Below the pieces are notes generated by a model, which was not told where the DNA came from, ran no database searches, and saw only the letters and a program-made list of their open reading frames with translations. Both the position numbers and the translations under genes were made by a program. From JBAPRR01 sp049281195 (GTDB lineage Bacteria > Actinomycetota > Acidimicrobiia > Acidimicrobiales > CAVXTF01): a DNA stretch of 30,871 bases. The stretch lies in assembly GCA_049281195.1 (NCBI GenBank), contig JBAPRR010000378.1:1-30871 (forward strand), written 5' to 3'. Below are positions 22,636-29,700 of this stretch, in pieces; the first letter of the stretch is position 1; the number at the start of each line of letters is the position of its first letter.

Positions 22636-23436
22636 TCAGCCCTGAGGGGCTAGCGGAATGGTTCGGCCGATGACGGTTCCTACCGCTTGCAGCATGTCCG
22701 CTGGGGTCCAGCTCCCGTAGCCCGGTTCCTTCAGGTCCTGTTCTCCTTGAGAGTCGAGCAGCTTCGAGAGCGCCTTCGGAAGGACGCCGCCGACGTTCGC
22801 ATTCCCACCCGTGACCGCCCGCTCAGTGCCGTCGGACCCGAATATGAACGCGTCATCTGAGTGATCGATGTCGAATGTGTAAGGACGGTTGGTCTCCCAG
22901 TTGATATCGGGAGGGTTCTCCTCGGCAACGCGCTCGTATGAGACGCCGAAGAATGACCACAGCTTGCTCAGATTCGAGACAGTACCGGTGAGCAAAGTCC
23001 AGTTGACGCCGAAGGCCTTCTGGTACGCGCGCAGACGGGCCGGGTCGTCGCGCCAACCGTCCACAGTCACCTCGACCACTTCCACCTTGTCCAGAAGGTG
23101 GGCGCTGGCGAGGCTCTGTTCGACCGTGAGGAGCGCGCCGGTTGTGATCGGGCACTCTTCCTGACACGACGTCATAAAGTCCGCGAGGACGATCACCCTT
23201 CCGTCGAAGTCAGCCAGGTCGGTCGCCTGTCCGTTCTGGTTCACCAGTGGAATGTGGCCGACGGAAGACGGGACCGAGCGTTTGAGCAGCTGGATCGGGC
23301 TCGAGGTTGCGTTAGACGGCGTGGAGGTATGCCGGAACACGGCGATGCTCACACCGCCTGCGAGAAGGACAGCGGCGATACTCCCCGCCAGCGCGCGCAG
23401 GACAATTCGCCGTGTTCGACGAGGGTCGATCACCAC
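22636..23436 (-). CDS. SCO1/SenC-family thioredoxin-fold protein, membrane-anchored
   Basis: 266 residues starting at GTG. One N-terminal helix (ALAGSIAAVLLAGGVSIAVF) anchors a thioredoxin-like domain outside the membrane. The metal/thiol motif is TSCQEECPIT with Cys91 and Cys95 (C-x3-C), and the third copper ligand is His192 in DIDHSDDAFIFG, both as in Sco1. SCO proteins deliver copper to the CuA site of cytochrome oxidase or keep its cysteines reduced. No oxidase genes are in the window. It is instead the first gene of a two-gene operon with a DHA2 efflux pump (4-base gap), suggesting a copper or redox-stress role. That functional link is inference. Confidence 0.88.
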   Translation of the reverse strand: MVIDPRRTRRIVLRALAGSIAAVLLAGGVSIAVFRHTSTPSNATSSPIQLLKRSVPSSVGHIPLVNQNGQATDLADFDGRVIVLADFMTSCQEECPITTGALLTVEQSLASAHLLDKVEVVEVTVDGWRDDPARLRAYQKAFGVNWTLLTGTVSNLSKLWSFFGVSYERVAEENPPDINWETNRPYTFDIDHSDDAFIFGSDGTERAVTGGNANVGGVLPKALSKLLDSQGEQDLKEPGYGSWTPADMLQAVGTVIGRTIPLAPQG

Positions 23437-23524
23437 TTCGAGAGTATGCGGGGCTTGGACCGTAACGCACTTCCGGTTCTTTCTCGCTCGAGGCGGCAGT
23501 TCACTGTGTGCCTCACTCGGTGCC

Positions 23525-24076
23525 TCACTCTGAGCCGCCGGCTGAACCCGGTGCGGACTCCAACGTCATGATCATGTGCACATCCTCGGGTTCCAGGGCG
23601 AACAGCACAGGATTGGGCTTTTCGAGGGGCTCGAAGCCCACGGATCTGTAGAAAGTGACCGCTGCTTCCGACGGTGCCGCGGATACGTACAGATCACGGG
23701 CGCCATCTGCCAGGGCCGCGTCTGCGGCCGCCCTGACCAGGCGGGCCCCGAGCCCGTGGCGGCGCCAGGCGCGGTCGACGTACAGGCCGGCGAGCTGGGA
23801 TGTGCCCTCATCGAGGCGGTTTCTGAGCACACAGAAGGCGATCATCCGCCCCTGGTCGAAGACGCCGAACGCAGCACCGCCGTCACGGATGAATCCCTGC
23901 CACTCGCGGACCCCCGGAGCCCAGGCCTCGGCCGACCGGGGACCTCTGGCATGAGACCTGTCGATGCGCTCCAGTCGGGTACCGATCTGGCGGATCAGAG
24001 CGTCGCCTTCTTCTGTGACGTCGATCTCGTGAATCCGCTCGAGGTCAAGGGCAGTGATGGCGACGACATCGGGCAT
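23525..24076 (-). CDS. GNAT-family N-acetyltransferase
   Basis: 183 residues. The acetyl-CoA-binding motif A is LAGLYVDRAWRRHGLGARLVRAA at about 96-116, containing the R-x-x-G-x-G pyrophosphate loop (Arg105 to Gly110). It is followed by a helix and the motif B strand SAAPSEAAVTFYRSVGFEPLEKP, a typical GNAT end. The N-terminal 60 residues, with an Arg/Glu-rich helix, form the acceptor side. The ATG is preceded by GCGAGG. It is divergent from the dienelactone hydrolase gene. The acceptor amine (protein, amino acid or antibiotic) cannot be told. Confidence 0.88.
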   Translation of the reverse strand: MPDVVAITALDLERIHEIDVTEEGDALIRQIGTRLERIDRSHARGPRSAEAWAPGVREWQGFIRDGGAAFGVFDQGRMIAFCVLRNRLDEGTSQLAGLYVDRAWRRHGLGARLVRAAADAALADGARDLYVSAAPSEAAVTFYRSVGFEPLEKPNPVLFALEPEDVHMIMTLESAPGSAGGSE

Positions 24077-24134
24077 TCACAGAGCCTCGCATTCGCGGGT
24101 TGGTGCTTCGTAATTCGTGATACAGATTCTCTCT

Positions 24135-24869
24135 GTGACGAAGACAATCAATGTGACCACGACCGATGGTGAAATGGCTCTGTACGACGCAGAGCCCGAA
24201 GGTTCCGATGGATCCGAAGGACAGGACGCCGTGCTGGCGGTGATCGTGATCCAGGAGGCGTTCGGAGTAAACGAGCACATCGAAGACGTGACCCGGCGCT
24301 TCGCTTCGGCCGGGTACCGCGCGGTGTCTCCCCACCTGTTTCACCGAACGGGCGACCCCGTCCTCGGATACGGGGAGATCGAAAAGGTCATGCCCCACAT
24401 GCAGGCGCTGACCGAACCGGGCCTCAGGGCCGACCTCGACGCCACCATCTCGTACCTCGAACAGAACGGTTTCGAGCGCTCGCAGATCGGTGTGGTGGGT
24501 TTCTGTATGGGCGGATCGGTGACTTTCCTCGCCGCTGTCCGCTATGTACTCGGCGCGGCCGTCACGTTTTATGGAGGCGGCGTGACGGAGGGCCGCTTCG
24601 GCATGCCGCCGTTGGTGGAAATGGCGGCTTCGTTGCAGACGCCGTGGCTCGGACTGTTCGGCGACCTTGACCACGGCATCCCGGTCGAACAGGTCGAGAT
24701 CTTGCGCAGTGCGATCGCCGACTCCCCGGTAGATGCTGAGATCGTGCGCTACGCAGAGGCCGGCCACGGATTCCACTGCGACAAGCGGCCCGACTACCAC
24801 CAGGCATCCGCGACCGATGCGTGGGGAAGAACTCTGGCTTGGTTCTCAGAACATCTGAAAGCCGGCTGA
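24135..24869 (+). CDS. dienelactone hydrolase family alpha/beta-hydrolase
   Basis: 244 residues from the GTG at 24135, which gives the usual family start (TKTINVTTTDGEMALYDAEP); a GTG six codons earlier is also open. The triad is Cys124 in the nucleophile elbow GFCMGG, an Asp in GDLDHGIP (176-183) and His211 in AGHGFHCD. Glu41 (VIQEAFGVNEHI) is the residue that holds the thiol in the resting enzyme. Dienelactone hydrolase opens 4-carboxymethylenebut-2-en-4-olide in chlorocatechol breakdown. Many family members act on other esters or lactones, so the substrate is open. It converges on the LLM oxidoreductase with an 18-base gap. Confidence 0.9.
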   Translation: MTKTINVTTTDGEMALYDAEPEGSDGSEGQDAVLAVIVIQEAFGVNEHIEDVTRRFASAGYRAVSPHLFHRTGDPVLGYGEIEKVMPHMQALTEPGLRADLDATISYLEQNGFERSQIGVVGFCMGGSVTFLAAVRYVLGAAVTFYGGGVTEGRFGMPPLVEMAASLQTPWLGLFGDLDHGIPVEQVEILRSAIADSPVDAEIVRYAEAGHGFHCDKRPDYHQASATDAWGRTLAWFSEHLKAG

Positions 24870-24887
24870 GCACATCTCAAAGATTGC

Positions 24888-25757
24888 TCACCAGTCGGCG
24901 ATCACCGGGATGATCCGCTCGCCGATTATCTCGATCGGGGTGATCGAAGAGACGTTCACGCAGCTTCCGTGGGCCACAGTGAACCCGAGGTCCGACAGGA
25001 TCCGTAGCTGCTCGAGGATCTGATCGACGTTCTCGCCGTCCGCGCCTACATCGAAGTTGAACAGTGCCGTCTTCTCGATGTCGTCGTACTTCCTGCTCTC
25101 GCGTTCACAGTGCTCGCGAAGCACGTCGAGCTTGTGCTTGGTGTCGCCCCCGGTAAAAATGTTGCAGGCGTCCGCGTACTTGGCGACGAGGCGAAGCGTC
25201 TTACGTTCACCCGAACCGCCGATGAGTATCGGAGGGTGCGGGGACTGCAGCGTCTGTGGCACGTTGAGCGTCCTTCCGAGGTGGTAGTGCTTGCCGTCGT
25301 AAGGCTCGTCCTTGCTCCACATCTGCAGGCAGATCTGAAGAGTTTCTTCCAGGCGTTCGAACCTCTCCGACATCGGAGGGAACGGGATCCCGAGACCGGC
25401 GGCCTCCTCCTCGTTCCATGCCGCACCAATTCCGAGCATGGCCCTGCCGCCTGACAGGACGTCGAGAGTGGTGACCGCCTTCGCCAACAGACCGGGCTCG
25501 CGGTAGACGACGCCGGTAACGAGGGTGAGCAGCTTGACCTTCGACGTCAGCGCGGCGATGTATCCGAGAGCGGTGTACGCCTCGAGCATTTCGTGCTCGG
25601 GCGGCCCGATCATGAAGATCTGCCAGAAGTGATCCATCACGCTGACGCGGTCAAAACCGGCATCTTCCGCGGCCACCGCTACGTCTCCCAGGTCCTCGGC
25701 GAGCACCGGGGGCCCGCTCGGCCATGTGAAATCCGAAACATGCAGGCCTAACTTCAA
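24888..25757 (-). CDS. LLM-class flavin/F420-dependent oxidoreductase
   Basis: 289 residues from a TTG start. The luciferase-like TIM barrel is shown by LKLGLHVSDFTWP, AEDAGFDRVSVMDHFWQ, LGYIAALTSKVKLLTLVTGVVYREPGLLAKAVTTLDVLSGGRAMLGIGAAWNEEE and PPILIGGSGERKTLRLVAKYADACNIF. The 'GIGAAWNEEEAAGLGIPFPP' block is typical of actinobacterial F420-dependent members, which reduce or oxidise diverse substrates; some LLM relatives use FMN. The frame stays open upstream to 25895, but that extension overlaps the divergent thioesterase gene and has no family similarity. GGAGG at 25763-25767 sits 5 bases before the TTG. Substrate unknown. Confidence 0.9.
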   Translation of the reverse strand: MKLGLHVSDFTWPSGPPVLAEDLGDVAVAAEDAGFDRVSVMDHFWQIFMIGPPEHEMLEAYTALGYIAALTSKVKLLTLVTGVVYREPGLLAKAVTTLDVLSGGRAMLGIGAAWNEEEAAGLGIPFPPMSERFERLEETLQICLQMWSKDEPYDGKHYHLGRTLNVPQTLQSPHPPILIGGSGERKTLRLVAKYADACNIFTGGDTKHKLDVLREHCERESRKYDDIEKTALFNFDVGADGENVDQILEQLRILSDLGFTVAHGSCVNVSSITPIEIIGERIIPVIADW

Positions 25758-25762
25758 GTTGT

Positions 25763-25767
25763 CCTCC
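25763..25767 (-). promoter_or_regulatory. Shine-Dalgarno site supporting the TTG start of the LLM oxidoreductase
   Basis: GGAGG on the minus strand is 5 bases before the TTG ending at 25757, which begins the family-like sequence LKLGLHVSDF. Confidence 0.65.
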
Positions 25768-25901
25768 GGAGGCTGTGGTCGGCTCGGGTTGACTCGAACT
25801 TTCCGGACGCTAACGGCTCCCACGCACGCCCAATCGATAGGTGCACGTGCGAAGTAACCGGGAGTTTGCTGCGAGCCTCGGCCGGCGTGGACCATGAGAC
25901 C

Positions 25902-26327
25902 ATGACCGATTCATCCGGGGATCCACGGAGCTCGGGGCAAGCGCTCCTCGACCTGATGCCTTTCGCCAAGACCATAGGTATGACGATCGAGTCTGCACAC
26001 CCCGACGAGGTGGTCGGATCGCTGGCATGGTCTCCCGAGAGGTGCACCGCGGGAGGGATCATCCACGGTGGAGCGTTAATGGCACTTGCCGACAGTCTCG
26101 GTGGGGTTTGTGCCTTCTTGAACCTTCCCGAAGGTGCGAACACCTCGACGATCGAATCGAAGACCAACTTCTTTCGTGGAGTGCGGTCCGACTGGGTCAG
26201 GGGTGTGTCGAAGCCCCTACATGTGGGGCGTACGACGATCGTCGTGCACACCGAGCTGCGCGACTCCGACAACAAATTCGTGGCACTGGTAACTCAGACC
26301 CAGGCCGTGTTGACGGCTTCGACCTGA
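25902..26327 (+). CDS. PaaI-type hotdog-fold thioesterase
   Basis: 141 residues from the ATG at 25902; the frame is open to a TTG at 25866, but the added residues are not family-like. The hotdog signature is GGIIHGGALMALADSLGG at 51-68, with the HGG motif on the central helix and Asp64 at the position of the acidic catalytic residue of 4HBT/PaaI enzymes. SKTNFFRGVR and LHVGRTTIVVHTELRDSDNKFVALVTQTQ are the following strands. It probably hydrolyses an aryl- or acyl-CoA thioester. It is divergent from the LLM oxidoreductase with about 145 bases between starts, consistent with joint involvement in aromatic or fatty-acid catabolism, which I infer only from proximity. Confidence 0.9.
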   Translation: MTDSSGDPRSSGQALLDLMPFAKTIGMTIESAHPDEVVGSLAWSPERCTAGGIIHGGALMALADSLGGVCAFLNLPEGANTSTIESKTNFFRGVRSDWVRGVSKPLHVGRTTIVVHTELRDSDNKFVALVTQTQAVLTAST

Positions 26328-26361
26328 GTGATAACCGCCTAATTCCAGACAGGGGCAGCGT

Positions 26362-26805
26362 TCAGGAGACCGAGACGGTCAAAGTCGAGCTCTGATTCTG
26401 GAGCCCGAAAACGAACTGCTCGCTCCCGGTACCCCAGAAGCAGATGCCGGCCTCATCACCGGCCTTCAGCTTTCCGATCACGCTGCCGAGGTACGTGATC
26501 TTCTGGGTAGTGGCGGTCTTGTTAACGAAGTCGAGCACCTGCCTTTTGCTCGTGCATGTCTTCTGCACCGGGCCCGACCAGGTTGTGCTCAACGCCGTGG
26601 GATCGAATACGGATGCGGACCCGTCGGTCTTTATCCTGGTGTGAGGGATCGTGGTCGTGGTCGTGGTCGCTACGTGCGTGAATGCGGAAAACACGAAACC
26701 AGATCGTGCCGGCACTGTTGCGCCCGCAACCTGAACGGGAAGCAGAAGCGCTGCCAGCCCACAGGTAACCAAGGTTCCGATAGCGATCTTGACTGATCCT
26801 GGCAT
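26362..26805 (-). CDS. exported protein of unknown function
   Basis: 147 residues from the ATG at 26805, preceded by AGAGG; a longer frame reaches 26874 but would bury the signal peptide. The signal is PGSVKIAIGTLVTCGLAALL with likely cleavage near VAGA. A Thr-rich linker (VATTTTTTIPHT) leads to a beta-rich domain with one Cys pair (KTCTSK and AGICFWG). The segments VLDFVNKTATTQKITYLG and QFVFGLQNQSSTLTVSVS alternate hydrophobic and polar residues as in beta-sandwich domains. I do not recognise the family. It converges with the thioesterase gene, 34 bases away, and faces the lipoprotein gene across a 300-base spacer. Confidence 0.7.
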   Translation of the reverse strand: MPGSVKIAIGTLVTCGLAALLLPVQVAGATVPARSGFVFSAFTHVATTTTTTIPHTRIKTDGSASVFDPTALSTTWSGPVQKTCTSKRQVLDFVNKTATTQKITYLGSVIGKLKAGDEAGICFWGTGSEQFVFGLQNQSSTLTVSVS

Positions 26806-26931
26806 GACACCTCTTTTGTATGGGGGACTTGATGAAGGATTGGTGAGGGACATCGACCGCTTTCCTCTTATCACGCAGAGGAGTGGGATTCCAGGTTTAT
26901 GAAGCTGAGCAAGAGGATCGCCAGAGCCACC

Positions 26932-26994
26932 GTGAATAGAGCACAGAGAACGTTGAACAGAGCACAGAGAACAGTGAACAGAGCACAGAGAACA
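26932..26994 (+). repeat. three tandem 21-base repeats
   Basis: Units at 26932-26952, 26953-26973 and 26974-26994 share GAACAGAGCACAGAGAAC with 1-3 differences; a fourth begins at 26995 (GTGAA) and decays. If translated in the lipoprotein frame, each unit gives the heptad VNRAQRT (or TLNRAQR). Confidence 0.85.
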
Positions 26995-27094
26995 GTGAAA
27001 AAGCGAGACGATCAGTCCAGACTGATGGAATTCGACCTATGTTGTGCGACCGTAAAACAGCGGTCCCGTGCCCGGCGAACGGACGAACAGTCCC

Positions 27095-27099
27095 GGAGG
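27095..27099 (+). promoter_or_regulatory. Shine-Dalgarno site fixing the lipoprotein start
   Basis: GGAGG lies 6 bases before the ATG at 27106, the best-spaced ribosome site near this frame. Starting there puts the signal peptide at the N-terminus. Confidence 0.7.
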
Positions 27100-27105
27100 C
27101 GTCAG

Positions 27106-27879
27106 ATGGTCCTTTTCATCGGCCGTACGAAATCACTTGTGGCCAATCGTCGTGTCCTGGTGCTGGTCGTAACGGCCCTGTTTCTGGGCGGGTTCTGCCT
27201 GAATGCGTGCGGCGTGGTGAAGGCGGTCGACAAGATTGCCCATGACGTGCACGGCAACAAGCAGAAGATCGACGCGTTCACCGACAAGGTGCAGTCGGGT
27301 GAATCCCAGCCTTTCGAGGCCACTTACGTCACGACCGGGAGCTCGCCGGCGAAGATCGTTTACGCGGTACAGCCCCCTATGGATGTCGCATTCTCAGATA
27401 CCCCAGCCACATCAGCTGTTAACGGCAGCAACTTTGACCTCATCGTCAATTCGACGGGCGAATTCAACTGCGACCCTCCCGCCTCGAGCTCGTCGACGTG
27501 GACCTGCAACAAGTTGGGGACCGCGAGCAGCTCGACTGACAATTCTCTGGTCGATTTCTACACACCGTCTCACTGGGTCACCTTCCTGCGCGATTTTGCA
27601 CTCGCCGCCGGTATCGCGGGGGACAAGGTCTCGAACTCGACCATGTCGGTGAACGGCTTCAGCCTCACGTGTGTCGACCTGGTGGCGCCGGGAGTGACCG
27701 GGACGAGCACGATCTGTACGACAGCCCAGGGGATCCTCGGCTATGTGAAGGTGGCCAGCGACTCGACCAGCTTCGAGATCGAGAGCTACTCGGCAACGCC
27801 GCCGGCTTCTGAGTTCCAGCTGCCGCCGGGGGCCAAGGTCGTAGTACCGCCGTCGACCACTACGACGTCGGCGCCGTAG
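27106..27879 (+). CDS. lipoprotein of unknown function
   Basis: 257 residues from ATG 27106. The signal peptide has a basic N-region (GRTKSLVANRR), a hydrophobic core (VLVLVVTALFLGGF) and the lipobox CLNAC, lipidating Cys35. The mature part starts with an amphipathic helix (VDKIAHDVHGNKQKIDAF). It then alternates beta strands such as QPFEATYVTT, KIVYAVQPP and FDLIVNSTGEFNCD, with four Cys that could form two disulfides, and ends in a Pro/Thr tail (PPSTTTTSAP). The strand order 'FEATY...KIVYAV...' recalls LolA/LppX-like lipoprotein folds, but the match is weak. The frame extends upstream to 26899 through a 21-base repeat. Function unknown; cell-surface location is well supported. Confidence 0.75.
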   Translation: MVLFIGRTKSLVANRRVLVLVVTALFLGGFCLNACGVVKAVDKIAHDVHGNKQKIDAFTDKVQSGESQPFEATYVTTGSSPAKIVYAVQPPMDVAFSDTPATSAVNGSNFDLIVNSTGEFNCDPPASSSSTWTCNKLGTASSSTDNSLVDFYTPSHWVTFLRDFALAAGIAGDKVSNSTMSVNGFSLTCVDLVAPGVTGTSTICTTAQGILGYVKVASDSTSFEIESYSATPPASEFQLPPGAKVVVPPSTTTTSAP

Positions 27880-27895
27880 GGCGCCCTAGGCGCCC
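27879..27895. terminator. hairpin terminator between convergent genes
   Basis: GGGCGCC and GGCGCCC form a perfect 7-bp stem with a CTA loop, beginning at the last base of the lipoprotein stop codon. It is followed by TTAGCG, without a long U-run. It lies between convergent genes and could serve both. Confidence 0.55.
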
Positions 27896-27923
27896 TTAGC
27901 GTTCGAGGAGGGTCCTAGCCCGG

Positions 27924-29642
27924 TCAGCGTGCACCGCGCAGAAGCACGCCGGGCCTGGCACCGGTGTCCTCGCTGTGGTCGAAGGTCACCTGGCCGCTGT
28001 TGACGGTGGCCAGATATCCGGTGCTGCGCTGCACCAGACGTTTGGCGCCCCCGGGCAGATCGTTGACCATGTACGGCCTCTCCAACCCGAGATTTTCAAA
28101 GTCGATGATGTTGACATCGGCTTTCTTCCCGGGGACCAGGCGTCCACGGTCTGTGAGCCCGAACATATCGGCGGTGGCGCTGGTGAGCTTCCTCACCGCT
28201 TCCTCCACGGCCAAGCGCCCGTGGTCGCGGTCGCGGGCCCAGAAAGACAGCATGAAAGTCGTAGTGCTGGCATCACATGTCTGACCGGCGTGCGCTCCAC
28301 CGTCACCCAATCCGAAGACGGTCGTCGGGTGAACCAGCATCTCGTGCGCGGCGTCGAGGTTGCCTTCCGAGTAGTTGAGGACGGGGGAATTGAGAAGCTG
28401 CCGTCCGTCGTCCTCGAGCAGGCGGTCATAAAGCTCCTCCCACTGCGAATGTCCTGCGAACCTGGCCAGATTCGCGATGCTCGTCGATGGCGGCGGCTCA
28501 TAGTTGGGAGGTTCGCCGAGCAGGAACGTCCGCGATGGGTGCATGAATCCGGTGATGATCGGATCGTCCTCCATGGCGGTGGCATCTGCGACGAGCTTCT
28601 CGCGAAGCTGCGGGTCGCGCATCCGGATGGCCTGCTCGCTCCAAGGCAAAAGGGCGATGTCAGCCCAAGATGCCGCGAAGTTGAACGGGTGGAAGGTCTG
28701 AAGACCAAGAAGTATCGAAACGGTCCTGCCGTGAACCTGCGGTCTGACAGCGATGCCCTCCGATGCAGCCTCTGCGGCCAGGCCGAGCAAAAGGCGGTAG
28801 GCGTCGGGATCTGCATTGTTCTGGTTCAAGGCGAAGGTCACGGGCCGGCCGACAGCTTCAGACAGGCGCCTCATCCACGACATCTCTTTTCTCGGAGCAG
28901 CGAGGTCCTCTCCGAGAGCGCCGGCGGGCGCAAGCTCGAACACGCCGGTGCCGAGCTCGCCGAGGACCGCACCGATCCCGAACAGCTCGTCTTCTGCCGC
29001 GAATGTTCCGGGGACCGGCTCGCCGTCGATGGCCCGGTGCGCGAGCGTGCGCGAGGTCGAGAATCCGAGCGCGCCGGCACGGATGCCTTCGCGGACGATC
29101 TCCGCCATCTCTTTGATGTCGTCGGAGTTGGCCGGTTCGTTGAGAGCGCCTCGCTCTCCCATGACGAAAGCGCGTACCGCGCCGTGAGGAACCTGGGTAC
29201 CCACATCGATCGACTTGGGTACTGCGTCGATCGAATCGAGGAACTGTGGGAACGTCTCCCATCCCCATTTGATGCCCGACGACAGTGCTGCGCCTGGTAT
29301 GTCCTCGACTCCCTCCATCAATCCGATGAGCCAATCGTGACGGTCTTCTTTGACAGGCGCGAAGCCGACGCCGCAATTTCCCATCACCACAGTGGTGACA
29401 CCGTGCCAGCACGACGGCGTGAGCAAGGGATCCCACGTGATCTGTCCGTCGTAATGCGTGTGGATATCCACGAAGCCGGGAGTCACCATGGCGCCGTCGG
29501 CGTTGATATCGGATTTCGACGCCGTACCGCCCAGATTTCCGACTTCAGTGATCACCCCGCCGTCGATGGCGACGTCGGCGGTCCTCGCCGATGCGCCCGT
29601 CCCGTCTATGACCGTTCCGCCCCGGATAACGAGATCGTGCAC
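27924..29642 (-). CDS. N-acyl-D-amino-acid deacylase (D-aminoacylase) family amidohydrolase
   Basis: 572 residues from GTG 29642. The N-terminal strand HDLVIRGGTVIDGTG and VTPGFVDIHTHYDGQ (His61, His63) are the composite-domain and first metal motifs of this amidohydrolase branch. VVMGNCGVGFAPV contains Cys90, the bridging Cys of D-aminoacylases. GALGFSTSRT, FGLGDGGAHAGQTCDAS (metal Asp/His loop) and GRLVPGKKADVNIIDF complete the set. Such zinc enzymes hydrolyse N-acyl-D-amino acids, or hydantoin/imide-like amides. An ATG four codons upstream (29654) is open, but GGGAGG lies within that stretch and serves the GTG, giving the common family N-terminus. It is divergent from the cupin-GrpB fusion gene. 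The exact substrate is not determinable. Confidence 0.92.
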   Translation of the reverse strand: MHDLVIRGGTVIDGTGASARTADVAIDGGVITEVGNLGGTASKSDINADGAMVTPGFVDIHTHYDGQITWDPLLTPSCWHGVTTVVMGNCGVGFAPVKEDRHDWLIGLMEGVEDIPGAALSSGIKWGWETFPQFLDSIDAVPKSIDVGTQVPHGAVRAFVMGERGALNEPANSDDIKEMAEIVREGIRAGALGFSTSRTLAHRAIDGEPVPGTFAAEDELFGIGAVLGELGTGVFELAPAGALGEDLAAPRKEMSWMRRLSEAVGRPVTFALNQNNADPDAYRLLLGLAAEAASEGIAVRPQVHGRTVSILLGLQTFHPFNFAASWADIALLPWSEQAIRMRDPQLREKLVADATAMEDDPIITGFMHPSRTFLLGEPPNYEPPPSTSIANLARFAGHSQWEELYDRLLEDDGRQLLNSPVLNYSEGNLDAAHEMLVHPTTVFGLGDGGAHAGQTCDASTTTFMLSFWARDRDHGRLAVEEAVRKLTSATADMFGLTDRGRLVPGKKADVNIIDFENLGLERPYMVNDLPGGAKRLVQRSTGYLATVNSGQVTFDHSEDTGARPGVLLRGAR

Positions 29643-29646
29643 GTTT

Positions 29647-29651
29647 CCTCC
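29647..29651 (-). promoter_or_regulatory. Shine-Dalgarno site deciding the deacylase start
   Basis: GGAGG on the minus strand is 4 bases before GTG 29642 and overlaps the alternative ATG at 29654, so the GTG is favoured. Confidence 0.55.
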
Positions 29652-29700
29652 CATCGGTAGGCGTCAAAACCGTACTCCGCCCCTCCACTAGAAAGATCCG

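Larger units (their letters stand above)
26806..27105. other. 300-base spacer between two exported-protein genes, with a short tandem repeat
   Basis: It contains three 21-base direct repeats (26932-26994), AT-richer than the flanks. A frame from ATG 26899 runs through them into the lipoprotein, giving a basic extension, but ribosome-site spacing favours 27106 as the start. No other gene is seen. Confidence 0.5.

Noticed and set aside
24045..24800. A 251-codon frame antisense to dienelactone hydrolase
   Set aside because: The catalytic triad in the plus frame is intact, and the antisense product has no recognisable features.
27975..29660. A 561-codon open frame antisense to the D-aminoacylase-family gene
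   Set aside because: Long antisense frames arise in high-GC coding DNA. The minus-strand protein has clear family motifs, whereas the antisense product has none and lacks a ribosome site.
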